A stretch of DNA of 43,711 nt from Komarekiella delphini-convector SJRDD-AB1 (GCF_014831675.1 NZ_VJXY01000053.1:1-43711); one strand, 5' to 3'. Positions 1-7,747 are shown, numbered from the stretch's first letter. A program made the numbers and translations. Notes: generated by a model from the letters alone, not told the origin.

Positions 1-163
1 GTAACTCATGCTGTAACCATTCCACTCCATAGCAATAGCCGAATGATTTTGTGGTGGTGAGGTAAACTCTTTCTAGCAGACTGATGGACAGTGGTGGAAT
101 GTCTTGGCCCCAGAGTGGGGAAATGTACCAGCACTCTTCTAAATTCTGAACAAGGTTAGTCAT
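1..163 (-). CDS. Unknown protein, N-terminal part (runs off the left edge)
   Basis: An open frame starts with ATG at 163-161 and stays open to the window edge, giving about 54 residues beginning MTNLVQNLEECWYISPLWGQ. Its ATG overlaps the TGA of the upstream methyltransferase fragment (ATGA at 163-160), the usual sign of translational coupling in a polycistronic message. I do not recognise the family. The phrases WYISPLWGQDIPPL and LLERVYLTTT are protein-like. Seen: frame, start and overlap. Inferred: same operon as the methyltransferase. The C-terminus is outside the window. Confidence 0.5.
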   Translation of the reverse strand, partial: MTNLVQNLEECWYISPLWGQDIPPLSISLLERVYLTTTKSFGYCYGVEWLQHEL

Positions 164-483
164 AATGCTTTTGCTCCTTTCAACATGCTTTGTGTGGCCA
201 TGAATAACTGGGCGGCAAAACTGGGAGGGACAGAGTAGCCGATAATTGATCCCGCCGTGGCCGCCTCGCTGGGAAAATCGTACCAATCGGGAAATCCTTG
301 TAACTTTGCTGCTCCTTGAATAGATAGGGATTTGACTGTCCCATCAGGCAACCAAATGTCAGCAAATTTACTTCGGTTACAGCCTTTGTGATCTGTGAAG
401 TGCGATCGCAGAATGGTGTTGCAAGGTAAATGCCCAGGCTTGTACTTCAGTCCGTTGCGCCCTCCAACTCTCTCTAGTAGCAA
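160..483 (-). CDS. DNA (cytosine-5) methyltransferase, C-terminal part (same frame, after the stop)
   Basis: About 107 residues in exactly the same reading frame as the upstream methyltransferase fragment (the gap from 510 to 484 is nine codons). It carries the C-terminal signatures of C5 methyltransferases: AAKLQGFPDWY (motif IX-like) and IGYSVPPSFAAQLF (motif X), with part of the target-recognition region before them. The only local start is TTG at 483, with no convincing ribosome binding site. I read it as the detached end of one gene, damaged by a sense-to-TAA change at 511-513 (CAA to TAA would do it), or as a separately restarted subunit. It ends with TGA overlapping the ATG of the next gene. 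Confidence 0.7.
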   Translation of the reverse strand: MLLERVGGRNGLKYKPGHLPCNTILRSHFTDHKGCNRSKFADIWLPDGTVKSLSIQGAAKLQGFPDWYDFPSEAATAGSIIGYSVPPSFAAQLFMATQSMLKGAKAL

Positions 484-510
484 TGGTGTGGGTACGCCCG
501 TCGTTAAAAA

Positions 511-1569
511 TTATTCTACCGCTTGCTGTTGTTTGGGGAGTAGTTGAGAATCGGTCATCATGGGAATAAGATGAGCGATCGCCTCATACCAACCACAAGA
601 TTCACTCTCCCTTGGTAGGGCAACTTGAGAACCCTTACTTGCAATCAGAACTAACCGCCGACGCGCTTGGGGTAGTCCAAAGTCAGCCATATTTACCACA
701 CTATAATTAATCAAGTATCTATAACTTCCGAGAGTTTCCAAAATAGCAGCGAAACTCTCACTTTCTTGATAGCGCGGGACATTCTCTAGCGTAAACACCC
801 GTGGCTGCAACTGTCGGATGGCTTCTGCCACAGCAAGCGCAGATGTCAGGTCGTCAGCCGTTTCAATGCCCTTACCCGCTTTTGCTGTGTGGGCTTGACT
901 GAAGTTAGCGCACACCGGGGAGGCATGGAGATAATCGGGGCGGCGCGGAAAACCCAGAAATCCCTCTTGTGCTACTTCTTGAACTATTTGCTGGACGACT
1001 TTACAACCGTATTCGCTGAAATTGCGGTGATGGGTAAGGGCGATCGCCTTACTCAAATCTGGTTTTGTGGGGTCGAACTCCACCGCGATGACTGGGCGGA
1101 TACCAGCTTGCACCATCCCAGCTTCAATCCCACCGCCGCCAGCGAACAGTACTACAGCGATCAGTGCATCATCTGCTAAAACTGGCTTTGAAACTGGAGT
1201 ATTTTGATTATTGCAGATATCGGATTTGAAAACTGGACTTTTAACTTTTGCTTTCTTGATGAAAGCGATAATATCTTCTTTTGTCGCTCCTTGTTGCTGC
1301 AAAGAGCGAATCATGGTAACAGCAGCGCAAGGAATCGAACCAATACTTCGCCCTTTCCATACCCCGTTGTGCTTCTCCTTCCAATTAAAACCCCAGCGCC
1401 AGTGAAAAAGGTTATTTGGGTCACGTTCACCTATAACTCGTGGGTAAAAAGCGTTTGAGCCATCGTGTAGCTTTTTGGTTTCTAAGTACGGATAAAGACA
1501 TCCAACAGAATCATGTAATGCAGGTTTAAGTTCATTCTCTAAGAATTTTTCGGGTATCGCAGTTGACAT
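511..1569 (-). CDS. DNA (cytosine-5) methyltransferase, N-terminal and catalytic part, ended by an in-frame TAA
   Basis: A 352-residue open frame that holds most of a C5 cytosine methyltransferase, which transfers a methyl group from S-adenosylmethionine to C5 of cytosine in DNA. Residues 1-110 are an extra N-terminal domain (YPRVIGERDP, HWRWGF, GVWKGR) seen in other cyanobacterial proteins. Motif I is FAGGGG at 142-147. The catalytic loop is SPVCANFS with Cys220; the residue before Cys is Val instead of the usual Pro. The ENV motif is at 262-264 and QARRR (motif VIII) at 301-305. The frame then meets TAA at 513-511, before the target-recognition end and motifs IX-X. Those lie directly downstream in the same frame, so a single stop codon splits the enzyme. 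Activity of this half alone is unlikely from family knowledge, unless the two parts assemble or the stop is read through. Confidence 0.85.
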   Translation of the reverse strand: MSTAIPEKFLENELKPALHDSVGCLYPYLETKKLHDGSNAFYPRVIGERDPNNLFHWRWGFNWKEKHNGVWKGRSIGSIPCAAVTMIRSLQQQGATKEDIIAFIKKAKVKSPVFKSDICNNQNTPVSKPVLADDALIAVVLFAGGGGIEAGMVQAGIRPVIAVEFDPTKPDLSKAIALTHHRNFSEYGCKVVQQIVQEVAQEGFLGFPRRPDYLHASPVCANFSQAHTAKAGKGIETADDLTSALAVAEAIRQLQPRVFTLENVPRYQESESFAAILETLGSYRYLINYSVVNMADFGLPQARRRLVLIASKGSQVALPRESESCGWYEAIAHLIPMMTDSQLLPKQQQAVE

Positions 1570-1591
1570 AATTCTTACCGATTCAGTTCTG

Positions 1592-1671
1592 CTATGAAGC
1601 CCATGAAAAAAGACTGTCGTTATTTGTGGTCATGTTTGGGTTGTGAGCGATCGCTTCGCTGTTGGAGTCAT
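1592..1671 (-). other. Two overlapping micro-ORFs linking the ASCH and methyltransferase genes
   Basis: Between the ASCH gene and the methyltransferase two 13-codon frames are chained by ATGA overlaps: ATG at 1671 overlaps the ASCH stop, its TGA at 1632-1630 overlaps the ATG at 1633, and that frame stops at 1592. Whether they are translated is unknown. They could simply carry ribosomes through a leader. Confidence 0.2.
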
Positions 1672-2063
1672 ACAGCAGTCGTCCTCCTCACCAAATCATC
1701 CGGCACTTCAAAAATCCCCAGTTGCCCAATGTATGGAATCGGTGTGATTTCTCGCGGGTTCTTAAGATGCCAATGGTACTGCCCAGGTATACCCCAACCC
1801 GACGCAATTTGTGAAAATTGGCAGTCTACTATTGTGACTACACCGATGACTTGACCACGACGGAGACTTTTTAGCTCTGGTATTGACACACCCAAACTTT
1901 GACAGAATATAGAGGCGATTTCATATTCCTTTTTGGTACACTTTTTTGCAGCGTGAATGAGAATATCGCCTCGATAATTGATGGGCCAACCGCGATTTTC
2001 TATATCTTTGGTGGAGTAAATGATTCCCCATGCCCAAGGCTGACGAACAGATATCGCTTTCAT
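1668..2063 (-). CDS. ASCH domain protein
   Basis: 131 residues starting MKAISVRQPWAWGII, followed by KDIENRGWP and YRGDILIHAAK, which is the characteristic opening of ASCH (ASC-1 homology) proteins. The family has a PUA-like beta-barrel fold and is thought to bind RNA or modified nucleotides; one branch acts as a small nuclease. The start is supported by a GAGGG ribosome binding site, and by the ATGA overlap with a 20-codon frame upstream. The gene lies between a SLOG gene and a DNA methyltransferase, so a role in sensing or processing nucleotides or modified bases is a reasonable inference, not shown. Confidence 0.8.
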   Translation of the reverse strand: MKAISVRQPWAWGIIYSTKDIENRGWPINYRGDILIHAAKKCTKKEYEIASIFCQSLGVSIPELKSLRRGQVIGVVTIVDCQFSQIASGWGIPGQYHWHLKNPREITPIPYIGQLGIFEVPDDLVRRTTAV

Positions 2064-2122
2064 ATACTACCCTCTAAAACTCCAGCGATTAAACATAAAA
2101 GTTGTTGATAAGTTTGAGACAT
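2060..2122 (-). CDS. 20-residue micro-protein or leader peptide
   Basis: ATG at 2122 has a strong ribosome binding site (AAGGAG, about 7 bases upstream) and opens a 20-codon frame rich in Leu/Ile (MSQTYQQLLCLIAGVLEGSI). Its TGA overlaps the ATG of the ASCH gene. The good binding site belongs to this frame, so it probably drives translation of the ASCH gene by coupling. It may also be the remnant of a longer gene. Too short to assign a function. Confidence 0.4.
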   Translation of the reverse strand: MSQTYQQLLCLIAGVLEGSI

Positions 2123-2133
2123 ATCTTTACTCC

Positions 2134-2643
2134 TTAAAATCCCCGATATTTAACCCACGACTTCCACACATTCAGCACTGGCTTCCGCTGGGTTTCGGCA
2201 TAGTTAACACAGTTAGCAGTACCACTTGCTGTACCATCAAAAAGTGCTAGTAATTCATCGCAGTGATCAACCATATACTCGTTACGTTTTTGCATTTTTT
2301 CAGCGCTATATCCTATGTGTTCAGTAGAGTATTTTGTAGTCTTGTCTACATAGACAATCTGCTTTGCTCGAAACAGAATATCTTCGTAGCGTTCTTTATC
2401 CTGCTGTTGCCATTTGTCGTCTTGCCCTTTGAATGGGATTGCAGCAACTAAAGGAATTTCTAGCTCAATTGCAGCAATAGCTAGTGCTTGGTCAAATCCC
2501 AAAGCCATACCACTGATTACTTCTGTGGCTTGCATTTTCTTTAGAGATGCACTACATAAGGCTATCAAGCGGGTGAAGACCTCATCTTTATAGCCTCCAA
2601 GCTTTTCAGGTCTATGTCCTGTACCAGCGATGATTTTATTCAT
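2134..2643 (-). CDS. SLOG-family (DUF1273/YpsA-like) nucleotide-sensing protein
   Basis: About 169 residues with a Rossmann-like opening MNKIIAGTGHRPEKLGGY, then ISGMALGFDQ, VAAIPFKGQD, RNEYMVDHCDELLALFDG and GTANCVNYA. This is the pattern of the DprA/YpsA branch of the SLOG superfamily, which binds nucleotide-like ligands or nucleic acid. I chose the ATG at 2643 because it forms an ATGA overlap with the upstream gene's stop; the longer frame from 2667 adds eight residues lying inside that gene. The length fits the family. In defence islands SLOG proteins often sense nucleotide signals; its partner here is not evident. Confidence 0.8.
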   Translation of the reverse strand: MNKIIAGTGHRPEKLGGYKDEVFTRLIALCSASLKKMQATEVISGMALGFDQALAIAAIELEIPLVAAIPFKGQDDKWQQQDKERYEDILFRAKQIVYVDKTTKYSTEHIGYSAEKMQKRNEYMVDHCDELLALFDGTASGTANCVNYAETQRKPVLNVWKSWVKYRGF

Positions 2644-2849
2644 GAGATCTGTATCCATTTTTGGCAATTGTCAGCAACTTCTTCAAGGTCTTTAACACCA
2701 ATTGCGTATTCAACTACTATGCCAACTTTTTGAAAATAAGAACAGTTGTTGAAATAAAGGTCTTCCTGAGAAAGTTGGTCTTTTTGATGTCGTATTTCTT
2801 TGCCAAATTCACAATTCAAACACGATTTATTTTTCATGTGATCGCTCAT
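2640..2849 (-). CDS. Small four-cysteine protein, possible zinc-binding
   Basis: 69 residues with cysteines at CLNC (10 and 13), NNCSYF (about 36) and DNCQKW (about 62), a spacing that could hold one metal ion. The last codons overlap the SLOG start by ATGA, so the two are coupled. A second possible start is MKNK, four codons in. I do not recognise a named family. Most likely a small partner or regulator of the SLOG protein (inference). Confidence 0.55.
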   Translation of the reverse strand: MSDHMKNKSCLNCEFGKEIRHQKDQLSQEDLYFNNCSYFQKVGIVVEYAIGVKDLEEVADNCQKWIQIS

Positions 2850-3118
2850 GTTGATGATCTAAATAGAATTCAGGAGTCAGGAGCTAGAATTCAGCATAAA
2901 TTCTGTACAACTGGCGGATGAATAGGCGGGTTTAAGACCCCCGCTAAATCGAAAATTTAGCGGTCTTCAATTAGCGCAAAGTCTAAGCGGAGGCTTCCTC
3001 CGTTGGCGCAGCCCGCCGTAGGCATCAGAACTTTGTAAGAGGGTGGCGGGTTTAAATCCCTCACTCATTGATTCTGACGGATGTATTCTGACTTCTGGAT
3101 TCTTCTTCAATTCAATTC
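2850..3118. repeat. Non-coding stretch with Nostoc-type repeats and a hairpin
   Basis: This spacer holds degenerate heptamer-like repeats (attcagg / agtcagg, 2868-2900), a perfect 9-bp hairpin CCGCTAAAT/ATTTAGCGG at 2941-2963, two copies of GGCGGGTTTAA about 120 bases apart (near 2927 and 3046), and a segment around 2980-3025 (GGAGGCTTCCTCCG, GCAGCCCGCCGTAGGCATC) of the kind scattered in Nostocales intergenic DNA. No gene was seen. The hairpin lacks a T-run and is not an obvious terminator. Confidence 0.5.
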
Positions 3119-3292
3119 TCATTCTCCGTTTTTCGGTTCACCATCCTCTGCCAATAGTCGTTTTAGCTCTTTTTGTACCCAGACTTTTGCTGATTCTTTC
3201 CAAGGTAGAGATAAGTGCATTCTTAAGTTTTTAATTTGTTCTTGTGAGGTAAGAATGTAAGGAGGGAGAGTGTTGAGGTTAGGGGTTTTCAT
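3119..3292 (-). CDS. Small unknown protein
   Basis: 57 residues if started at the ATG at 3292, which overlaps the TGA of the upstream gene (ATGA). The sequence (TPNLNTLPPYILTSQEQIKN, then SAKVWVQKELKRLL) is helical and charged. Last gene of the replication operon that begins at 6223. No family recognised. Confidence 0.5.
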   Translation of the reverse strand: MKTPNLNTLPPYILTSQEQIKNLRMHLSLPWKESAKVWVQKELKRLLAEDGEPKNGE

Positions 3293-3501
3293 ACAAGCAC
3301 TTTGTCTTTTTGGTGTTGTATCATCCACGTAGACGCAGCATTAAAAAACTCATCAATTACCTCTGGCGTACCCCAACGCTTCTCGCTTAAATGTTGTACC
3401 CATTGGCTCAATCTTTCTTCGGTGAAAATAAATTGTAAAGGGACATCGTAATCAAGCTCAATGTAAACAAGACAAGTCCCTTCAAGCCGCCAGTATTTCA
3501 T
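3289..3501 (-). CDS. Small unknown protein downstream of the helicase
   Basis: 70 residues starting MKYWRLEGTCLVYIELDYDV and containing RLSQWVQHLSEKRWGTPEV. The ATG lies 5 bases after the helicase stop and the gene's own TGA overlaps the next ATG, so it is inside the replication operon. No recognised domain; predicted small alpha/beta protein. Confidence 0.55.
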   Translation of the reverse strand: MKYWRLEGTCLVYIELDYDVPLQFIFTEERLSQWVQHLSEKRWGTPEVIDEFFNAASTWMIQHQKDKVLV

Positions 3502-3506
3502 CCTGT

Positions 3507-4856
3507 TTACCTCGCCATATTCAAAAATCGAGAAGTGGATAAATCACACAGCATAGTTGCAGTGCCGAGCTTACCGTAAAGGCGGTTTTTCTCGACAATC
3601 AACTCGATAGTGCGATCGCTGCTGTCATTGCTGTATACCGAGTTGCGATAGAGCATAATTAATTGGTCACAAACCTCGAAGATTTCGCCAGAGTTACGGA
3701 GTAAATGACGGTTGGGGCGTTTATCAGCAGAGTTTTGATTCCCGCGGTTAATCTGACAGCCTAGAAAAACGGGAATTTTGTGGGCTTTAGCGATGTCACG
3801 AATTTGACGGGTAATCTTGCCCACCTCATGTGCCATATTACCGCCCGATTCCAAAGGAATCTGCTGCAAATAATCAATAAAAACAGCACCAATAGAGCCG
3901 CCAAATTCGGCAATGGCACGACGAACGGCAGAGGCAATCATTGTTGGAGTAGGAGAAGAATGCTCGTAAATTTTCCAAGGCATTTCTGCCATCACTCCTA
4001 CACCCTGTGCTATTTGTTGCCAATGGTGTTGAGCATTAGTTTGAATTGCGGCAGCATCTACACCTGTAATTCGAGCAAGCATTCGGGCATTAACTTGAGT
4101 TTTATCCATTTCTGGGGTGACATAAAGTACTGGTAGCCCCAGTTTGGTCATGATTTCGTAGGAGCATGAAATCATGAAATGGGTTTTACCCATGTGAGAT
4201 TCAGCAGCGACTACGACTAAGCTCGAAGGATAAATACCGCCAGTGATTTCTTCAAGGTCATACCAACCAACTTTTTGTCCTGCCATGTTGCCCAACTCCA
4301 ATTTTTGGTAAAGTTCAAGAGCCATGTCTTGTGCAGAGAAAACCTTGCAGCGTTCATCGTTTTGATTTTGAGTGACAGTGAAAACTTTCGCTTCAGCTTG
4401 TTCGAGGACTTGTGGTAGTTCAGTTTCGGTTTCGTAACCGAGTTTGACAATTTCGTTGCCAGTTTTGATTAATTGCCGCCGTTGGTATTTCTGCATGACC
4501 AAATCAGCTAAAGCATCAATGTTGACGGCTGACACAGTGCGGTCTACGAGAGTGGCCAGCTTATTTCTGCCACCAATGCGGTTGAGGAGATCATTATCAG
4601 CCAACCAAGCGGTTACTGAAAGTAAATCTGTGGGTTGACCTTGGGCATGAAGTCTGGTGGCAGCTTGATAAATACTTTTGTGGGCGCTGACGTAAAAAGC
4701 TTCACTGATTAGGATATCGTTGACCCTGGTTATTGCTTCCGGGTCAAGCATAATGCCACCCAGAATAGCCTCTTCGGCTTCGATATTTTGAGGTGGTAAG
4801 TTAACTTGATTGCGGTCAGGATCAAAAGAAATTACGTTGTCAAGATTTGTATACAT
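3507..4856 (-). CDS. dnaB: DnaB-type replicative DNA helicase
   Basis: 449 residues matching DnaB from end to end: N-terminal domain LPPQNIEAEEAILGGIMLDP (20-40), linker around 150-190, then the RecA-like core. Walker A reads AAESHMGKTH (217-226), Walker B/H2 VFIDYLQQI (325-333), and the H3/H4 region CQINRGN...KRPNRHLLRNSGEI follows at about 377-392. It would unwind DNA as a hexameric ring at the replication fork. The ATG is 2 bases after the stop of the upstream replication protein, with GGAG as ribosome binding site inside that gene, so the two are co-translated. A chromosomal dnaB should exist elsewhere; this copy probably serves the element itself (inference). Confidence 0.95.
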   Translation of the reverse strand: MYTNLDNVISFDPDRNQVNLPPQNIEAEEAILGGIMLDPEAITRVNDILISEAFYVSAHKSIYQAATRLHAQGQPTDLLSVTAWLADNDLLNRIGGRNKLATLVDRTVSAVNIDALADLVMQKYQRRQLIKTGNEIVKLGYETETELPQVLEQAEAKVFTVTQNQNDERCKVFSAQDMALELYQKLELGNMAGQKVGWYDLEEITGGIYPSSLVVVAAESHMGKTHFMISCSYEIMTKLGLPVLYVTPEMDKTQVNARMLARITGVDAAAIQTNAQHHWQQIAQGVGVMAEMPWKIYEHSSPTPTMIASAVRRAIAEFGGSIGAVFIDYLQQIPLESGGNMAHEVGKITRQIRDIAKAHKIPVFLGCQINRGNQNSADKRPNRHLLRNSGEIFEVCDQLIMLYRNSVYSNDSSDRTIELIVEKNRLYGKLGTATMLCDLSTSRFLNMAR

Positions 4857-4858
4857 GG

Positions 4859-6223
4859 TTACGCTCCAAGAGCTAGTTTCAATTGGGATTCAACTTCTTG
4901 CAAGTCAGCAGAAGAAAATCTGGGATTGGGGCGAACTTTTTTTGCATTCACTGCGGCTTGAAGTTTCGCTTTGAGATCAAAAGCAAGAGGTTGAGGGATT
5001 GGGACTGACGAGCGTCGTTGTTGTTCCAAGCGGCGGCGTTGTTCATCAGCGGCTATGGCTGTGGCTAGATCATCATTGCTGTTATGACGCGGTTGGTTTG
5101 GAAGGGTAAGCTGCTCACGTTCTTTCAACTCGTTGAAACTATCCCAGTGGTTCTGAATTTCTGCTATGCCGGAGTCAGTTTTCGACAGTCGAGTCAGGGC
5201 ATTTCTAGCCTCGCCTGTTGTTGCCTGACGAACTAACTCTTTGGCATACCTGGGGGTACTGTTCAAATAAAGCCTGTAAGACTCCACGAATTCCGCCTTC
5301 CACCCGTTAGGGCCAGCTTTTTCCATCCAAGGGGGCAATCCAGGCTTTCGCAGGGCTTGCTCGGTCTTCTGGGTGGGGTGGACTGTGTAGCAAGCCGAAT
5401 GGAGCAGCGAGGATTGATTAACACTTTCTGAACTTGGTGCTACTGGCTGATTATTCGCTTGTTCGATAACATCGAACGACCCCGCCGCAATAGAAGATCT
5501 GCATGAGAGGTTATCGGTTTGTTGCGAAGACTCGGATTTTTTTAACAACAAAGAAGAAGATTTGAGGGTTAATTCTTCAAGGTACGCAATTTCTACACTC
5601 GCGGCTTGTTGTGCAGCAATATCCCAGATTGATTCATCTTCACACGCACATTCTTGGGTGGGGGGTGCGCCGGGAGGTGGGGGCGCTTCTTGTGTTTGTT
5701 TTTCTTCTTTTTGGTTTTCTTTATATTGTTCTTCTTTTATATATGTACCCCCTGATCCACCAGTTACCGGATCAACCATCTGCCGGTTTAACCATCTACC
5801 GGATGAACCATGCGACGGATTATCAGGGCATGGTGTTGATACATTCTTTTTCTCCGTATTGTCTTGGTTGAGTGAATCAGACTTTTCGTTTTCTGGTAAG
5901 CTTTTTTTGAATGCAATCGCGTCTGTGGTGTCTTTGAAAATGTGATATTCCCAATCAAAACAGCCACTTTCGTCATGAACTCTGCGCCGCACTAAATAAT
6001 TGTGAACTTCGGCAGTTTTCAGAATCTTTCTGAGCTTGTCTCTGCCGTAGCCAAGTGCTTGCTGAATGCTGCTAAAATTCATTTCAAAGCCTTCATCGTG
6101 TGAAGTCATCCAACAAATCAACCGAAAGGCTCCATCGTCTATACTGCTTGTGTCTCGGATTAGTAAGTTTGATATTTGAGTGTAGTGACTCCTGGGTGAT
6201 TTCCCTGCTATTACTTTGCCCAT
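4859..6223 (-). CDS. Plasmid/phage-type replication protein with N-terminal winged helix (possible helicase loader or initiator)
   Basis: 454 residues. The first ~110 (HYTQISNLLIRDTSSIDDGAFRLICWM, SSIQQALGYGRDKLRKILK, YLVRRRVHDESGCFDW) have the layout of a replisome-organiser winged-helix domain. A long low-complexity, Gln/Pro/Ser-rich middle (including EAPPPPGAPP) follows, then a helical end (about 300-454) with WMEKAGPNGWKAEFVESY and EVESQLKLALGA. A strong AAGGAG site precedes the ATG. It heads the operon with the DnaB-type helicase, which favours origin binding or helicase loading, as in the DnaD/replisome-organiser group. The promoter lies in the repeat-rich spacer shared with the divergent XRE gene. 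Confidence 0.7.
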   Translation of the reverse strand: MGKVIAGKSPRSHYTQISNLLIRDTSSIDDGAFRLICWMTSHDEGFEMNFSSIQQALGYGRDKLRKILKTAEVHNYLVRRRVHDESGCFDWEYHIFKDTTDAIAFKKSLPENEKSDSLNQDNTEKKNVSTPCPDNPSHGSSGRWLNRQMVDPVTGGSGGTYIKEEQYKENQKEEKQTQEAPPPPGAPPTQECACEDESIWDIAAQQAASVEIAYLEELTLKSSSLLLKKSESSQQTDNLSCRSSIAAGSFDVIEQANNQPVAPSSESVNQSSLLHSACYTVHPTQKTEQALRKPGLPPWMEKAGPNGWKAEFVESYRLYLNSTPRYAKELVRQATTGEARNALTRLSKTDSGIAEIQNHWDSFNELKEREQLTLPNQPRHNSNDDLATAIAADEQRRRLEQQRRSSVPIPQPLAFDLKAKLQAAVNAKKVRPNPRFSSADLQEVESQLKLALGA

Positions 6224-6351
6224 TACTTACTCCTTTAAAGCGTTCGATTGTAGTGGTATTAATAACTTTGCAAAGTCCATATTTTCTCCATAGTTTGTGA
6301 CAAGTTGAAGACTGATTGATTGCCAATGGCGCTCTTTGTATTTTAAGGTAC

Positions 6352-6408
6352 ACTAATAGTTTACAGTGTGTCAACTAGTAGTTTATAGTTTATAGTAAAA
6401 CTAATAGT
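6352..6408. promoter_or_regulatory. Direct-repeat cluster in divergent promoter (operator or iteron-like)
   Basis: The 213-base spacer between the replication operon and the XRE gene holds three copies of ACTA(A/G)TAGT at 6352-6360, 6374-6382 and 6400-6408, and inside them a tandem heptamer TAGTTTA, TAGTTTA, TAGTAAA at 6379-6399. The XRE ribosome binding site (AAGGAGGAGG) begins 15 bases later. Binding by the XRE protein or by the replication protein would fit; the sequence does not say which. Confidence 0.6.
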
Positions 6409-6436
6409 TAACGCTTTACTCTAAGGAGGAGGTAGT

Positions 6437-6697
6437 GTGGTTAGTGCAGGAATGCGGATAAGACAAGTCAAAGAAGTTGAAATTGAGGGATTAGGGGAGC
6501 GTATCAAGCAAGCTCGACTAAACTCCACCAAATCTCTAGAGCAAATATGTGAGGAGGTGGAGGTGTCGCGCACTTATTGGTATGACATTGAAAAGGAAAC
6601 TCTTAAAGGAGCGCTGTCAGTTGAAAATCTTCGCAAAATCGAAGAAGTTTTGGGCGTTGATTTTGGTGTAAGCCTGAAGGGAGATAGCAATGATTAA
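6437..6697 (+). CDS. XRE-family HTH transcriptional regulator
   Basis: 86 residues. The helix-turn-helix is LGERIKQARLNSTKSLEQICEE, then VSRTYWYDIEKETLKGALSVENLRKIEEVLGV, typical of Cro/C1-type regulators. The start is GTG at 6437, chosen because a near-perfect AGGAGG lies 7 bases upstream; an ATG five codons later would be too far from it. Divergent from the replication operon across a repeat cluster, so it probably controls that operon and itself. Confidence 0.85.
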   Translation: MVSAGMRIRQVKEVEIEGLGERIKQARLNSTKSLEQICEEVEVSRTYWYDIEKETLKGALSVENLRKIEEVLGVDFGVSLKGDSND

Positions 6698-6787
6698 TTC
6701 TGTCAATATCAATCATTTTGTTCTATCCTCAGCCCTTCTAAGCGAGCGATCACAATACCGATATCTACCATATATTCCGCGTTCAGC

Positions 6788-7747
6788 ATGACCAGCAACA
6801 CTCCCCAAACCGAATTTGATTCGCCGTGGAAGCAGATACTAGAACTGTATTTTGCAGATTTTATGCATTTCTTTTTTCCGCAGGCGCACGGAGAAATTGA
6901 CTGGAGCCGGGGCTTTGAATTTCTTGACAAGGAACTCCAGCAAGTAGTCCGGGATGCCGAGCTAGGAAAGCGATTTGCCGATAAGCTGGTGAAAGTCTAT
7001 CGGACTGGCGGCGAAGAATCCTGGATACTTGCACATATTGAGGTGCAAAGCCAAGAAGAAACTGATTTCCCCAGGCGAATGTTTGTCTACAATTACAGGA
7101 TATTTGACCGTTATGATCGTTCAGTTGCATCATTAGCGGTACTTGGTGACGAAAACATCAACTGGCAACCGTCGCAGTTTGGTTACAGCCTTTTCGGTTG
7201 TAGGGTTGATTTTCAGTTCCCTGTAATTAAGCTGATAGATTATCAACAAAGGCAGTCTGAACTAGAAGTCAACTGCAACCCGTTCGCTATCGTGGTCATG
7301 GCGCACTTAGCGGCGATACGAACTCGTAGCGACAGGTTACAAAGAAAACAATCAAAACTGGCCTTGGTGCGTCGGTTGTACGAGCAGGGGTTTGAAAGGT
7401 CAGATATCATTAACTTATTCGGGTTCATCGACTGGGTGATGACTCTGCCAGCCCAATTAGAGGCAGAGTTTTGGCAGGAATATAGAGCCTTTGAGGAGTC
7501 TAAAAGTATGCAGTATGTGACTTCGGTTGAACGATTTGGTATTCGCCAGGGATTGTTAGAAGGAATTGAATTAGGCTTAAAACTGAGATTTGGTACTGAA
7601 GGTTTAAGCCTACTACCCTCCATTTCAACGATTGAGGATGTCGAGCAATTAAGAGCAGTTCTTGCAGGCTTGGAAACGGCCAGTAACTTAGATGAGTTAC
7701 GCCAAATAACTCGGCACTCGACAACCGACACCCAGTCAGAAAATTAA
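6788..7747 (+). CDS. PD-(D/E)XK nuclease family protein (Rpn/YhgA-like)
   Basis: 319 residues. The N-terminal half has the PD-(D/E)XK pattern of the Rpn/transposase-like group: WKQILELYFADFMHFFFP, GEIDWSRGFEFLDKEL (Asp38 region) and ILAHIEVQSQ (Glu85, Gln87). The C-terminal half is helical (RLYEQGFERSDIINLFGFIDWVMTLP, QGLLEGIELGLKLRFG). Family knowledge: such proteins are common in multiple copies in Nostocales and some stimulate recombination with DNA nicking. It stands alone, separated from the XRE gene by 90 bases, and has no terminal inverted repeats that I can see, so no evidence that it moves. Confidence 0.8.
   Translation: MTSNTPQTEFDSPWKQILELYFADFMHFFFPQAHGEIDWSRGFEFLDKELQQVVRDAELGKRFADKLVKVYRTGGEESWILAHIEVQSQEETDFPRRMFVYNYRIFDRYDRSVASLAVLGDENINWQPSQFGYSLFGCRVDFQFPVIKLIDYQQRQSELEVNCNPFAIVVMAHLAAIRTRSDRLQRKQSKLALVRRLYEQGFERSDIINLFGFIDWVMTLPAQLEAEFWQEYRAFEESKSMQYVTSVERFGIRQGLLEGIELGLKLRFGTEGLSLLPSISTIEDVEQLRAVLAGLETASNLDELRQITRHSTTDTQSEN

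Noticed and set aside
2641-2849. Toxin-antitoxin pair with the SLOG gene
   Set aside because: Coupling and size would fit, but neither protein shows a toxin or antitoxin signature.
5562-5945. Plus-strand gene inside the replication protein
   Set aside because: The frame is Ser/Cys-rich and mirrors the low-complexity part of the minus-strand gene; no ribosome binding site.
6788-7747. Insertion sequence carrying a transposase
   Set aside because: The PD-(D/E)XK protein is sometimes labelled transposase, but no terminal inverted repeats or target duplications are visible.
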